A DNA stretch of 64,000 nt from UBA4781 sp963556045 (GTDB lineage: Bacteria > Chloroflexota > Anaerolineae > Anaerolineales > Anaerolineaceae), in assembly GCA_963556045.3 (NCBI GenBank), contig CAUVYA020000002.1, forward strand, positions 930,001-994,000. Direction: 5' to 3'. Numbering within the stretch: position 1 is the stretch's first letter; the number at the start of each line of letters is the position of its first letter. Under the pieces are notes generated by a model. It made no database searches. It was not told where the DNA came from and saw nothing but the letters and a program-made list of their open reading frames with translations. The translations under genes and the position numbers were made by a program. Positions 1 through 8,634 of the stretch are shown here, one piece after another.

Positions 1-639
1 GCGGAAGGTACCTTCAATACGCAATCCATGGACCTGGAAACCAATCTGGAGGATGCAGATTACAGCGATATCGAGGCGCTATACAATACCCTGCATGCCG
101 ATCAGCGCCTCACTGATCCGGAGCAATGGCGCAGCGATCTGGAAGAAGTGTTTGATGTGAATGGCTTTCTGCGCTGGCTGGCAACCAATACCCTCATCCA
201 GAATTGGGATACTTATGGAAGTATGTCCCATAATTATTACCTGTATCATGATCCGGCAAGCGACCGGCTGGTTTGGATCCCATGGGATAACAATGAAGCC
301 CTGCGCAGCGAGCGGGGCAGAAGTGCGGCGGTGGAATTGGACATGAGCAATGTGGACGAGAACTGGCCATTGATCAGCTATATTATTGATGATGAAATAT
401 ATCAAGAACGCTATAACTCGTATCTTTTTGAGATCGCCACGAATATTTTCAATCCTGAGCGGATGGAAACTATCTACACCGACCTGCACGAATTGATCGC
501 ACCCTATGTAGAAAAAGAACAACCAGGGTACACAACTCTTACCGACATAACACTGTTCGAAGATAGTGTGGAAACATTAATGCAGCATACACGCGAGCGT
601 TATGAAGCCGCCAGTGCATATCTTCAAACACTCGAATAA
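1..639 (+). CDS. CotH-like kinase family protein, C-terminal part (5' end outside window)
   Basis: The reading frame is open from the first base, so the gene begins upstream of the window; the ATG at 28 is internal. The visible ~212 residues carry the C-terminal signature of CotH-family proteins: WLATNTLIQNWDTYG, an NYYLYHDP stretch, then VWIPWDNNEAL. CotH proteins are protein-kinase-fold enzymes; in spore formers CotH phosphorylates coat proteins, but non-sporulating bacteria also carry secreted homologues of unknown target. The N-terminal half, with any signal peptide and ATP-binding residues, is not visible. The gene ends at a strong hairpin shared with the convergent response regulator gene. 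Family assignment is fairly sure; the substrate is unknown. Confidence 0.75.
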   Translation, partial: AEGTFNTQSMDLETNLEDADYSDIEALYNTLHADQRLTDPEQWRSDLEEVFDVNGFLRWLATNTLIQNWDTYGSMSHNYYLYHDPASDRLVWIPWDNNEALRSERGRSAAVELDMSNVDENWPLISYIIDDEIYQERYNSYLFEIATNIFNPERMETIYTDLHELIAPYVEKEQPGYTTLTDITLFEDSVETLMQHTRERYEAASAYLQTLE

Positions 640-648
640 CCCCTTCAC

Positions 649-679
649 ACAGACAGCGCTTAGTTTGAGCGCTGTCTGT
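649..679. terminator. hairpin between convergent genes
   Basis: A perfect 12-bp inverted repeat (ACAGACAGCGCT / AGCGCTGTCTGT) with a 7-nt loop lies 10 bp after the CotH-like stop codon and 6 bp before the end of the convergent regulator gene. The flanks are only weakly T-rich, so it may terminate both transcripts with moderate efficiency. Confidence 0.65.
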
Positions 680-684
680 CATTC

Positions 685-1350
685 TTAATTCTTGCGGATC
701 AGGTTATGCTGAACCGCATAGATCGCTGCTTGAACCCGATCTCTTAAATGGAGTGTATTCAATATTTTTGAAACATAATTCTTCACAGTACCTTCCGTGA
801 AGAAGAGTTCCTCTGCGATCTCACGATTGGAAAAACCCTCGGCAATCATGCACAAAATCTCATATTCTTTTTCATTCAACATTGAGAGTTCTTCTACCGG
901 TTCATCTGATGCAGCTGCATCGCGCAGTAAATTATGTTCCACAAGCATCCCGATGGTATCTGAAGAGAATTGCGATACTCCCCGATACGCCAGACGGATC
1001 GCCTCCGCCAGATCATCTTTGGGGATATCTTTCAACAAGTACCCATTTGCTCCAGCCTGAATGGCTTTTACGATATAGTCATCATTATTAAAGGTAGTCA
1101 ACATGATGATTCGGATGTCAGCATTCTTCTTTCTTATCTCACGGGTTGTTTCAATGCCACCCATGCCGGGCATGCGAATATCCATCAGGATGATATCAGC
1201 AGGCGTGTGTTCAAGAATATCGATCGCCTCCTGCCCGTTCGCGGCAGTCGCGATGATCGTAAAATCATCTTTGATCTCAAGTAATGCTTTGATCCCATCG
1301 CGAACTAATTGCTGATCATCCACGATCAATACTTTTATCTGTCCACTCAT
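685..1350 (-). CDS. NarL/FixJ-type response regulator
   Basis: A 221-residue protein with an N-terminal receiver domain (about 5-120) and a C-terminal LuxR-type helix-turn-helix (about 150-215). Receiver residues are intact: acidic pair D11-D12, phosphoacceptor D57 in LMDIRMPG, T85-T86, and K107 in YLLKD. The HTH reads LNEKEYEILCMIAEGFSNRE followed by TEGTVKNYVSKIL, the usual DNA-recognition pattern. The start is supported by a GGGAGG site inside the end of the upstream kinase gene, which stops only 7 bp earlier, so the two are co-transcribed and form a cognate pair. Target genes cannot be told from the sequence. Ordinary family length. Confidence 0.95.
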   Translation of the reverse strand: MSGQIKVLIVDDQQLVRDGIKALLEIKDDFTIIATAANGQEAIDILEHTPADIILMDIRMPGMGGIETTREIRKKNADIRIIMLTTFNNDDYIVKAIQAGANGYLLKDIPKDDLAEAIRLAYRGVSQFSSDTIGMLVEHNLLRDAAASDEPVEELSMLNEKEYEILCMIAEGFSNREIAEELFFTEGTVKNYVSKILNTLHLRDRVQAAIYAVQHNLIRKN

Positions 1351-1357
1351 GCTTTTC

Positions 1358-2563
1358 TCATCCTCCCAATTCAGGCTGCCGTTTGGGTATCTTTACTTCA
1401 ATGGACGTCCCATTCTTCCTGTCACTCTGGATGTTCAAATTTCCATTCAACATATCCACCCGTTGTTTGATACTGGTCAACCCGTAATGCCTGGTTTGAT
1501 CAGCTATTTTAAATGGTTTAAATCCAACTCCATCATCTTTGACGAACAATAAAACCTCGCGCGCTTTAAAATTCAGGCTTATGACCACGTTTTGTGCATG
1601 CGCATGCTTTTGAACATTGGTCAGTGATTCTTGAATAATATAAAACAGGTTTCTGCGAATGATCTTGGAAAAGCCGAACTCATTGCCCTGATATGAAAAA
1701 TCAAGAGATTCAAATTCGTCCCTGTAATTATTGATGAGTTCTTCTGCTTTCTCTTTCAAACTATAGATATCATCATGGTCGTGCAGATCATCCACAAAAC
1801 GGCGTACTTCCTTCAGAGCCTGTTCAACAGAATACTTGGCATTCAGGATCGCTTCATCCACCACTTCGGTTGAAATGGAGCGATACGCCAGCGCCTTTTC
1901 AAGCTGGATATTTACTGCTACCAGGTAATGACCCAGAGAATCATGCAGATCATTGGAAAGCTGAACACGTTCTTCCATGATAGATAAACGCGATAGATCT
2001 TCAATGTAGGTGCGCAGCTCAATATTCGAGCGAGACAATTCTTCCATGATCTCTTGATTTTGGAAAGTAGCTTTTTTATCCCTTTCCGCAAAGATCGCTG
2101 ACAGCTGGAAAAATACCAAACTTATCAGGGAAGGCAGCGTATCAGGAGTGGGGCGTATTGCAGACATGGAATAAAAATAATACAGAATTACAACAGAAGC
2201 CAGTAGACTGATCACCAATCCAAAGATCATATACGCATGGTAGGGGATCAATCCCATCACGATGCGGGAAAAATTTGTGATATCAATACTCTGCATGAAC
2301 GCGATCAAAATGACCCGCAGCACAAAAAAAAGGGTATGCATGAATTGTCGGGTTTTGGAATAGAAGATCAAATCGAACAGATCAAATAACGCCAAGATGA
2401 AATAACCTGAAAAAAGCACCCATTTTTTCCAGTGTAGTTCGGCAGCCGTGATATCCACTTTGAAAACAAAATATACGACCGCGTGCGCTGCTGCTAAAAC
2501 AAGCACTGCAAACAGAGAAAGCCCGTAGGGGAAGCGGCTGGTTAACATTGGTCTGTTTTTCAT
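1358..2563 (-). CDS. HisKA_3-type sensor histidine kinase with membrane-embedded sensor
   Basis: A 401-residue kinase. The first ~160 residues contain about five hydrophobic segments and no large extracellular loop, so it probably senses something in or near the membrane. A short coiled coil (about 165-195) leads to the dimerisation/phosphoacceptor helix, with H207 in SNDLHDSLGHYL, the HisKA_3 pattern of NarX/DesK-type kinases. The HATPase domain follows, with the N box in IIQESLTNVQKHAHA and the G box KDDGVGF, and it ends with the GTSIEVKIP strand typical of the fold. It lies directly upstream of the NarL-type regulator in the same direction and is surely its partner. The signal is unknown. 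Confidence 0.93.
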   Translation of the reverse strand: MKNRPMLTSRFPYGLSLFAVLVLAAAHAVVYFVFKVDITAAELHWKKWVLFSGYFILALFDLFDLIFYSKTRQFMHTLFFVLRVILIAFMQSIDITNFSRIVMGLIPYHAYMIFGLVISLLASVVILYYFYSMSAIRPTPDTLPSLISLVFFQLSAIFAERDKKATFQNQEIMEELSRSNIELRTYIEDLSRLSIMEERVQLSNDLHDSLGHYLVAVNIQLEKALAYRSISTEVVDEAILNAKYSVEQALKEVRRFVDDLHDHDDIYSLKEKAEELINNYRDEFESLDFSYQGNEFGFSKIIRRNLFYIIQESLTNVQKHAHAQNVVISLNFKAREVLLFVKDDGVGFKPFKIADQTRHYGLTSIKQRVDMLNGNLNIQSDRKNGTSIEVKIPKRQPELGG

Positions 2564-2739
2564 AGTCTTAGATTATATGCTTAAATTGCCTTTCTCCGAA
2601 TTGCTTTTGTCATCAAGGTAGTAACGAAGGTAATCTAAATCATTGTCCGATTTTGAGAGAAATTCTGACCATCTGGACTGGAATCATCCTCCGTCTATCT
2701 ATAGAATACGGGATAGATTTGAGAAAGAAAAGGATAGGT

Positions 2740-3471
2740 ATGGAAAAAACCAGAAAATTCCTGTTAAAGACCGAACGTACTGTATTAAAAATTTTTGCAC
2801 GGTTCATGCTGGAATTTAGTGTTCAGTACGAAACACCCCTGCAGAATGGAGCCAAGATCTTTACGCCCAATCACCCTACCACAACCGATCCCTTTTTACT
2901 ATGTCTGGTGACCCAGGAACCGCTTGTGATCCTGGTTAATCGACGTGTTCTCATGCTCCCTTTAATAGGGAGGATCATTGAACGAGCTGGTACGATCCCT
3001 GTTGACAAAGAAGGTGGGAATGGAAAGGAAATCATCCAAAAATCCACTCATTTATTACATGATGGATTCCCGATCGGAATTTTTCCAGAAGGTTGTTTAA
3101 GCCCTCAAACCGACCGGCTTGCCAATCTGCATACGGGTGCAGTTCGCATCGCGCTGAGCAGCGGTACACCTATTGTTCCGGTGGGAATCTATTTACATGA
3201 ACAGGATGTATTACGTCATCATTTTCACACCCGTTTCGGTCTCAGTGAATCACGCTGGATACTGCATGGGAAATACTATATTACTGTCGGTTCTCCTCTA
3301 GAAATTTACGGGGATGAAGAAGATCATGAATTCGTGCGCAGCTACACACAAATCATCGCTGCGGAAATCGATCGTTTGATGGCGATCAGTAAAACCAGAG
3401 CCTACCAAAATGAGATCTCATGGAAACCGATCATTCCATTTATCAAACCGCTGCCGACTGATCTTTCATAG
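2740..3471 (+). CDS. lysophospholipid acyltransferase family protein (PlsC-like)
   Basis: About 243 residues. It carries the acyltransferase motifs NHPTTTDPF (the H-x4-D catalytic motif), RRVLMLPLIGRI, IFPEG (third motif) and IVPVGIY (fourth). Members transfer an acyl chain to lysophosphatidic acid or related lysolipids at the inner membrane face. An in-frame TTG exists at 2653, but the ATG at 2740 is preceded by AAAGGAT at good spacing and matches the family's usual N-terminus, so I chose it. It sits alone between two two-component loci on the opposite strand; none of them is clearly linked to it. Whether it is the main PlsC or a specialised homologue is open. Confidence 0.85.
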   Translation: MEKTRKFLLKTERTVLKIFARFMLEFSVQYETPLQNGAKIFTPNHPTTTDPFLLCLVTQEPLVILVNRRVLMLPLIGRIIERAGTIPVDKEGGNGKEIIQKSTHLLHDGFPIGIFPEGCLSPQTDRLANLHTGAVRIALSSGTPIVPVGIYLHEQDVLRHHFHTRFGLSESRWILHGKYYITVGSPLEIYGDEEDHEFVRSYTQIIAAEIDRLMAISKTRAYQNEISWKPIIPFIKPLPTDLS

Positions 3472-3507
3472 ACTCGTTTTTCCGCCAGATGAATTGCCGG
3501 TTTCCTC

Positions 3508-4167
3508 TTACTCTTTTTTAATGATGCCTTCGCGCCAGGCAAAGACGGCTACCTGTGTGCGATCTGCCAGATGAAGCTTGCTGAGAATATTACTGACATG
3601 ACTTTTAACCGTTTTTTCACTGATCACCAGCCTGGCTGCGATCTCCGCGTTCGATAAACCTTCCGCAATGAGAGCCAGTACTTCCTGTTCTCTATCAGTT
3701 AACTGCATGTAATCCTGCATGCCCTCACTACGGTCGTCGCGCCATTCTCCGATCAGCCGTGATGCAACTTTCGGAGACAATATTGCTTCCCCTCTGGCAG
3801 CCGAACGGATAGCACTGGCTAATTGCTCTGGATCCACATTCTTGAGGATATAGGATAGCGCCCCTGCTTTGATCGCCGGGAAAATATGGGAATCTTCATG
3901 ATAGGAAGTAAGGATGATGATCTGCGAGCGTGGGCTGACCTGCCGAACACGCCAGGTCGCCTCGACTCCATCCATTTCAGGCATTTTAAGATCCATCAAA
4001 ACCACATCGGGCGCCAGGTCTTCTGCCATTTTTACCGCCTGCGTGCCAGATTCGGCTTCCGCAATGATCTCCATATCAGGTAAAACCTCGAGATATGCCC
4101 GGATGCCATTGCGAACAATTGTATGGTCATCAACCAGCATGACCGTTATTTTTTCATTTATCATCAT
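3508..4167 (-). CDS. NarL/FixJ-type response regulator
   Basis: 219 residues with a receiver domain followed by a LuxR-type HTH. The acidic pair D13-D14, phosphoacceptor D59 in LMDLKMPEMDG, and the conserved lysine in SYILKN are present. The HTH contains LTDREQEVLALIAEGLSNAE and ISEKTVKSHVSNIL. Its first codons overlap the end of the upstream histidine kinase gene by 14 bp, so translation is probably coupled and the two are a cognate pair. The domain sequence resembles LiaR/VraR-type regulators, which would fit envelope stress sensing, but that is only an analogy. Confidence 0.94.
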   Translation of the reverse strand: MMINEKITVMLVDDHTIVRNGIRAYLEVLPDMEIIAEAESGTQAVKMAEDLAPDVVLMDLKMPEMDGVEATWRVRQVSPRSQIIILTSYHEDSHIFPAIKAGALSYILKNVDPEQLASAIRSAARGEAILSPKVASRLIGEWRDDRSEGMQDYMQLTDREQEVLALIAEGLSNAEIAARLVISEKTVKSHVSNILSKLHLADRTQVAVFAWREGIIKKE

Positions 4168-5710
4168 TTGTATGCTCCCTTCCCTCTATGGGAATCATGA
4201 TCGTAATGGTTGTGCCGCTGGAAGAGGTATTCATCTGCAACGTGCCGTTTAATTCTCTGACACGCTCTTCCATGGAATGCAACCCCAGACCCTGTTTTGT
4301 TGAAGATCTATTAAAACCAATTCCATTGTCACTGATCTGCAATGTGAAATGATCGGATGAAAAAGTAAGAAATACACTGGCAGCCGTGGCACGACTATGA
4401 CGGCTGATATTGGATAGCGCTTCCTGGATAACCCGATAAAGGGATTGTTCAGCTTCCTGACCGATCTTATTTTCAATTCCATCCACCCTGAATACCACCG
4501 ATACCCCGCTTTGTTTTTGCCAAACCTTGACATATTCCCGCAGCGCGTCCGGTAAAGATTGATCACCCATTTGAACCGGTCGCAGTGTGTTGATGAGAGT
4601 AGATAATTCATCTAACGCCTGCTGGGCAAGCCTGGAGGAAATGTCAACCTGTACGATGGCTTTTTTTAGATCCGATTCGATGAGAGGTTTTACCGCACCC
4701 AGGTTCATGGAAATAGCAAAGATCTGCTGTTTCACGCTGTCATGCAGATCTCTTGCCAGGCGATTACGTTCCTCCATCGTTGCCAGCATCTGTTCTTTTT
4801 CAATTAACTGCTGGAACTGATCTGCCATGTGATTCAAGCTTACCGCCAATGTACTGATCTCATCATTACCATGAACTTCAGCTTTTTTTGAGAAATCACC
4901 CTGCCCCCATTGAAGGGTGGTTTTAGCCATCTGATCCAACCGTTTGGTAAAACTATTGGCTATGATGAATCCGAACAGGATCCCAATGGCAGAGGATATT
5001 AATAAAAAGACCGGAAGTTCCGGCAGGAAACCTGAAACAGCAGCCCTGACCTGTTCACTGAAGGTAGGTGCATAATATTGAGCAATTACCGCCCCAAAAT
5101 ACTCACCTGCCCGCCGGATCGGAAGCACCAGCGTAGTTACATTTTGATCAGAAATGGTGAATTGCGGAGCCGGGATCAAAGTGCCCGCAGATACTTCCAG
5201 AATAGATTTTTCCTCTTCAGTCAATGATGCATAGATCTGTTCACCCACCTGGAAAACCGAATTGTTGTTCGTAGAAAGCACAATGCTTTCCGCGTCCACA
5301 ATTGTAAGTGTGCTCTTTGACTCGCTATATGCGATGGTTTTGGGTGTCAGGTCTATGATAGACCCATTCATGTCAAGAGGAGCAGCCTCCTGTGTGTTGC
5401 CAGCAGCAGGCAGGTCTTTACGGTCATTATTCCGATCTGGCACTCGTAAAAATGTCTCCTTGCGGGTATTGATCCATCTATCAATATAATCCATATCCAG
5501 CGGTTCGATCATGGCATCCACTAGAGCAGGATTGGAAGCATCAAGCATTTGCGCAGAACTGTAAATGAAATTAATGGAAGTGAAAGCATAACGGTTGGAA
5601 GTTACCGTAATAAGTACTTCCACAACGAATAGCATGAGAAGCGTTGCCAGCATATACGTGACAGTTAACTTCCATCGAATTCCGGACAGAGTTTTATTCT
5701 TTAATCGCAT
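4154..5710 (-). CDS. HAMP-containing HisKA_3 sensor histidine kinase
   Basis: 518 residues. One membrane helix at about 14-35 and another at about 232-255 enclose a ~195-residue extracytoplasmic sensor region. A HAMP segment follows (about 255-310), then the phosphoacceptor helix with H323 in ARDLHDSVKQQIF, and a C-terminal HATPase domain with IQEALSNISRHSRA (N box) and ISDNGIGF (G box). The architecture matches LiaS/NarX-like kinases, and the DSVKQQIF pattern is common in LiaS-type proteins. The downstream regulator gene overlaps its end. The extracytoplasmic region contains no motif I recognise, so the ligand is unknown. Confidence 0.93.
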   Translation of the reverse strand: MRLKNKTLSGIRWKLTVTYMLATLLMLFVVEVLITVTSNRYAFTSINFIYSSAQMLDASNPALVDAMIEPLDMDYIDRWINTRKETFLRVPDRNNDRKDLPAAGNTQEAAPLDMNGSIIDLTPKTIAYSESKSTLTIVDAESIVLSTNNNSVFQVGEQIYASLTEEEKSILEVSAGTLIPAPQFTISDQNVTTLVLPIRRAGEYFGAVIAQYYAPTFSEQVRAAVSGFLPELPVFLLISSAIGILFGFIIANSFTKRLDQMAKTTLQWGQGDFSKKAEVHGNDEISTLAVSLNHMADQFQQLIEKEQMLATMEERNRLARDLHDSVKQQIFAISMNLGAVKPLIESDLKKAIVQVDISSRLAQQALDELSTLINTLRPVQMGDQSLPDALREYVKVWQKQSGVSVVFRVDGIENKIGQEAEQSLYRVIQEALSNISRHSRATAASVFLTFSSDHFTLQISDNGIGFNRSSTKQGLGLHSMEERVRELNGTLQMNTSSSGTTITIMIPIEGREHTNDDK

Positions 5711-5957
5711 AATTAATCATACCTGTTAATAATTTTCCATACATACTATAAACCAAAACTCATACTGCGCGATTCACCTCAAGGAGGAATTTGTATCATC
5801 CTTCAGGTGGGGAAGAAAAAACTGAAAAAGTAACAAAAATCCTGTATATGGAAAAGGGGAAAAAACAATGGATTTTAAACGAGTTTTTCTTAAAAAATAT
5901 GATAGGATTAGTGATGTGTAAGTTATAGTAAGGTTCTAAATAGAAAGATCTTCTTTA
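5711..5957. other. intergenic region: kinase promoter side and cspA leader side
   Basis: About 250 bases without a convincing gene. It must hold the promoter of the minus-strand kinase and that of cspA. An imperfect inverted repeat spans 5775-5809 (outer arms CACCT / AGGTG, inner arms AAGGA / TCCTT), which could be a protein-binding site or an RNA hairpin. Tiny open frames at 5848 and 5868 lie in the A-rich stretch before cspA and are not supported beyond having a start codon. Confidence 0.4.
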
Positions 5958-6013
5958 GATTTGGAATTCCTGAATAACCCAAGCAATAAAAAAGAAGAAA
6001 GGAGTTCCAAATC
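5958..6013 (+). promoter_or_regulatory. leader hairpin sequestering the cspA ribosome binding site
   Basis: Bases 5958-5971 and 6000-6013 can form 14 continuous pairs (13 Watson-Crick, one G-U) with a 28-nt loop. The 3' arm contains the AGGAG Shine-Dalgarno sequence and ends directly at the ATG at 6014. In addition, 5950-5956 (CTTCTTT) is complementary to the loop segment 5991-5997 (AAAGAAG), which would make an H-type pseudoknot. Cold-shock mRNAs in other bacteria are known to switch structure with temperature, so a thermo-responsive role is plausible here, but it is inferred from pairing alone. Confidence 0.6.
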
Positions 6014-6223
6014 ATGTCCGAAAAAGAACAAGGCACAGTGAAATGGTTCAATGGCTCTAAAGGCTATGGTTTCATCGAACGCGAAACCGGTGAAGATGTC
6101 TTTGTCCACTACAGTGCCATCATAGGAAATGGTTTCCGCAATCTTGAAGAAGGTCAGCGTGTGCAGTTTGTTGTCACTCAAGGTCAAAAAGGCGCACAAG
6201 CGGAAGAAGTTGAAATCCTGTAG
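6014..6223 (+). CDS. cspA: CspA-family cold-shock protein
   Basis: 69 residues, the usual size of a single cold-shock domain. The RNA-binding motifs are complete: KWFNGSKGYGFIERE (RNP1 region) and DVFVHYSAI (RNP2 region), with EGQRVQFVV in the last strands. Such proteins bind single-stranded RNA and DNA, melt mRNA structure and often act in cold adaptation or as growth-phase RNA chaperones. An AGGAG site precedes the ATG but is locked in a possible hairpin. The gene is monocistronic, with a strong terminator just behind it. Very secure family call; whether it is cold-induced is not shown by the protein itself. Confidence 0.97.
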   Translation: MSEKEQGTVKWFNGSKGYGFIERETGEDVFVHYSAIIGNGFRNLEEGQRVQFVVTQGQKGAQAEEVEIL

Positions 6224-6241
6224 TAATACTATGGATTAATC

Positions 6242-6270
6242 AAAAGGACAGTGGCATACACTGTCCTTTT
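6242..6270 (+). terminator. rho-independent terminator of cspA
   Basis: A perfect 12-bp stem (AAAAGGACAGTG / CACTGTCCTTTT) with a 5-nt loop GCATA, followed by further T residues, 18 bp behind the cspA stop codon. Confidence 0.9.
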
Positions 6271-6458
6271 TTATTCTCCAGGAACACACCAGCATATATT
6301 CCGGTATATGCCACAGAAGAAACCGGCTCGCCATCCATTCCCCCTGTAGTGATCGCATCAACCGTTAAATATCAGGTAGAAGCTGCTAAACCAATAATAA
6401 TTGCTTGCGTACAAAAAGTTTGTTCTTTGGCATCAAGTATGATTTGAAATCTTCTTCA

Positions 6459-7505
6459 TCATTGGTTTTCTGAATATGCGTCTCTCATCAGAGCAACATC
6501 CTTTATAAGAATATCCTTTTCTTCACCACTCATCAAACTAGCCTGGATACCCTTGATAACCAGTTCACTAATATCTACTTCTGAAAATGTGAATTCTTTT
6601 GCGATCTGTTCATATTCATTATTCAACGTTGTTGAGAACAAAGCAGGATCATCCGAATTGATGGTTACGTATAATCCCTGCTGAATCATCTCATATACAG
6701 GGTGATGCGCAATATCAGATGCGATGCCCAAACAGACATTGCTGGTTGGGCAAACCTCAAGGGGAATCTGTTTATCACGTAAAAAAGCGACCAGATCATG
6801 GTCTTCAAGACAGCGCACAGCATGCCCAATGCGTACAGAGTGACCGACCTCAAGCGCTTCCCAGATACTGTCAGCTCCACCGGTTTCCCCAGCGTGCAAA
6901 ATGCAGGGTAAACCTGCTTCATGGGCAAGTGCAAACGCTTTGTGAAAACGTCCCGGAGGATTACCGATCTCATAGCCACCCAAGCCCAGAGCTACCACAC
7001 CTTTATCCATTGCATGCACCGCTTCTTGTGCCACCAGATAGCCTTCTTCCGCACTTGTTTCACGAGCTATATCAATGATCAGGCGCATTTTCACTCCCAG
7101 TTCATGTTCCGCCCAGTCACTGGCTTGCATCAACGCTGCGATCTGGTCAGAAATAGGAATGTTCTTTTGTTTGTAGTGGGTATAAGCCGTATAGGTCACT
7201 TCGCTGTACATGATATGCTGTGCTGCCTGCCCTGCTAAAAATTCCTGTCCGATGAAATACAGATCCTCAACAGTCTGGATGCAGTTCGACAGCAGTATAT
7301 ATTTGGAGATGAAATCAGGGAAATCATGGAATTGATACCACTCCCGTAAACCTGCCATGTCTTGCACCGGCAAAGCGATATGATTTTTTTGCGCCAGCTT
7401 GAGCAGCGTTTGTGCCCGAATTGCTCCCTCCAAATGGACATGCAGCTCCACCTTGGAGAGTGCTCTTATGAAGGTTGTTATCGGTGCTTGAATCTGTGTA
7501 TTCAT
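6459..7505 (-). CDS. add: adenosine deaminase
   Basis: 348 residues, the normal length for this family. Zinc ligands H22 and H24 sit in ELHVHLEGAI; further on are ILHAGETGG, with the catalytic glutamate region, and TINSDDPALF near the C-terminus, where the aspartates bind metal and substrate. The enzyme converts adenosine or deoxyadenosine to inosine in the cytoplasm. An alternative start lies 8 codons upstream (7529), but AAAGGAT sits at proper spacing before the ATG at 7505. It is divergent from a nucleoside hydrolase gene, and together they could turn adenosine into hypoxanthine plus ribose. Related adenine or aminodeoxyfutalosine deaminases are similar; the sequence favours adenosine deaminase. 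Confidence 0.85.
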   Translation of the reverse strand: MNTQIQAPITTFIRALSKVELHVHLEGAIRAQTLLKLAQKNHIALPVQDMAGLREWYQFHDFPDFISKYILLSNCIQTVEDLYFIGQEFLAGQAAQHIMYSEVTYTAYTHYKQKNIPISDQIAALMQASDWAEHELGVKMRLIIDIARETSAEEGYLVAQEAVHAMDKGVVALGLGGYEIGNPPGRFHKAFALAHEAGLPCILHAGETGGADSIWEALEVGHSVRIGHAVRCLEDHDLVAFLRDKQIPLEVCPTSNVCLGIASDIAHHPVYEMIQQGLYVTINSDDPALFSTTLNNEYEQIAKEFTFSEVDISELVIKGIQASLMSGEEKDILIKDVALMRDAYSENQ

Positions 7506-7568
7506 GGTTGATCCTTTTACTCTGGTCATTCTAGCAATGTTTCCTGTTTAAGATAAGCTATGGACAAA

Positions 7569-7597
7569 CAGACAAGAATAGTACATACGATTATAAT
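7569..7597 (+). promoter_or_regulatory. probable sigma-70 promoter of the nucleoside hydrolase gene
   Basis: A -35-like CAGACA (7569-7574), a 17-bp spacer and a perfect -10 TATAAT (7592-7597) point toward the gene starting at 7642. Only the pattern supports it. Confidence 0.55.
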
Positions 7598-7641
7598 GAG
7601 TTTGCAAAATCGTTTACGTTAAAACACCTTCTGGAGGAAGC

Positions 7642-8568
7642 ATGCGAAAAGTGATCATAGATACAGACACCGCCTCAGATGATGCAGTAGCGTTGATCAT
7701 GGCGTTCGTGGAAAAAGATTTCAATATCCTGGCAGTAACCGTGGTTGCCGGTAATGTACCCCTTGATATGGCTGTTCAGAATGCACTCTATACGCGCGAA
7801 TTATGCAAAGCAGACCATATTCCTGTTTACGCAGGTTTAGCCAAACCCATCTTGCGTGAACTGGAGACCGCCCAAAATGTGCATGGCTGTGATGGACTGG
7901 GTGATATCGGTTTACCTTTGCAGGGTCGCTGCCCTGCCGATGGTCATGCAGTTGATGTTCTCATCCAGCTCATCAATCAGAACCCCGGCGAGATCGACTT
8001 GATCACATTAGGACCCTTGAGCAACATCGCAGTCGCATTATTACGAGAGCCATCCCTCGCAAATAAAGTCAAACGCTGCTATATGATGGGCGGATCGGGC
8101 AATCACATCGGTAATGTGAGCCCACTGGCTGAATTCAACATCTGGGCTGATCCCGAAGCTGCCAAGGTAGTCTTTGATTCCAGTATGCCTATCACCATGG
8201 TTGGTATTGACGCCAATGTGCGCAGCGCCTTCTTCAACCAGCAGGACATTGATACCATTCTAGCGATCGGAACTGAAAAAGCGCAGTTTGCCATTAATAT
8301 TCAGGGTACACTCAATACATTCATCCAGGGGCTGTATGATTTCAATGGTTTTGACCTGCCAGACCCTCTGACCATGGCAGTCGCCATCGATCCTTCCTGC
8401 TGTAAAACAGAAGCGAGCGCTGTTCATGTTATCACTGGTGATGGACTGGGGCGTGGTATGACCGTGATCGACAGAAAGGGCTATTACGGAGAAAAGAACC
8501 TGGTGGATGTAGCCATTGATGTTGATCGCGCGCGATTTCTAGAGATCCTGCATAACGCGTTGCGTTAA
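7642..8568 (+). CDS. nucleoside hydrolase (inosine-uridine preferring family)
   Basis: 308 residues, typical size. The N-terminal calcium-binding motif DTDTASDDAVAL supplies D7, D9, D13 and D14. Later family marks are LGPLSNIAVAL, MMGGSGNHIGNV, EFNIWADPEAA and FDLPDPLTMAVAID. These enzymes cleave the N-glycosidic bond of ribonucleosides to give base and ribose. GGAGGAAG precedes the ATG. The gene is divergent from adenosine deaminase and ends at a hairpin shared with uvrA. Base preference (inosine-uridine, pyrimidine or guanosine) cannot be told from the visible motifs. Confidence 0.92.
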   Translation: MRKVIIDTDTASDDAVALIMAFVEKDFNILAVTVVAGNVPLDMAVQNALYTRELCKADHIPVYAGLAKPILRELETAQNVHGCDGLGDIGLPLQGRCPADGHAVDVLIQLINQNPGEIDLITLGPLSNIAVALLREPSLANKVKRCYMMGGSGNHIGNVSPLAEFNIWADPEAAKVVFDSSMPITMVGIDANVRSAFFNQQDIDTILAIGTEKAQFAINIQGTLNTFIQGLYDFNGFDLPDPLTMAVAIDPSCCKTEASAVHVITGDGLGRGMTVIDRKGYYGEKNLVDVAIDVDRARFLEILHNALR

Positions 8569-8580
8569 TCTTCAAACGCA

Positions 8581-8606
8581 AAAAGGAGAGAATGCTCTCT
8601 CCTTTT
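8581..8606. terminator. bidirectional terminator between the hydrolase gene and uvrA
   Basis: A 10-bp perfect stem (AAAAGGAGAG / CTCTCCTTTT) with a 6-nt loop, T-rich on the plus side and followed by TTTTTG on the minus side, lies between two convergent genes. Confidence 0.85.
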
Positions 8607-8634
8607 CTTCCTTATCAGATCCACACTTCCTTCT

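Noticed and set aside
5848..5926. Two tiny overlapping open frames in the cspA leader (starts at 5848 and 5868)
   Set aside because: They are 26 and 17 residues, A/T-rich, in competing frames, and only a weak AAGGGG precedes them. No evidence of translation.
5936..6199. 87-residue open frame on the minus strand over cspA
   Set aside because: It lies antisense to the clearly real cold-shock gene, has no family resemblance and its frame follows from the coding strand composition.
6271..6447. An open plus-strand frame without a start codon behind the cspA terminator
   Set aside because: It runs about 59 codons and could be a gene remnant, but composition gives no recognisable protein and nothing anchors it.
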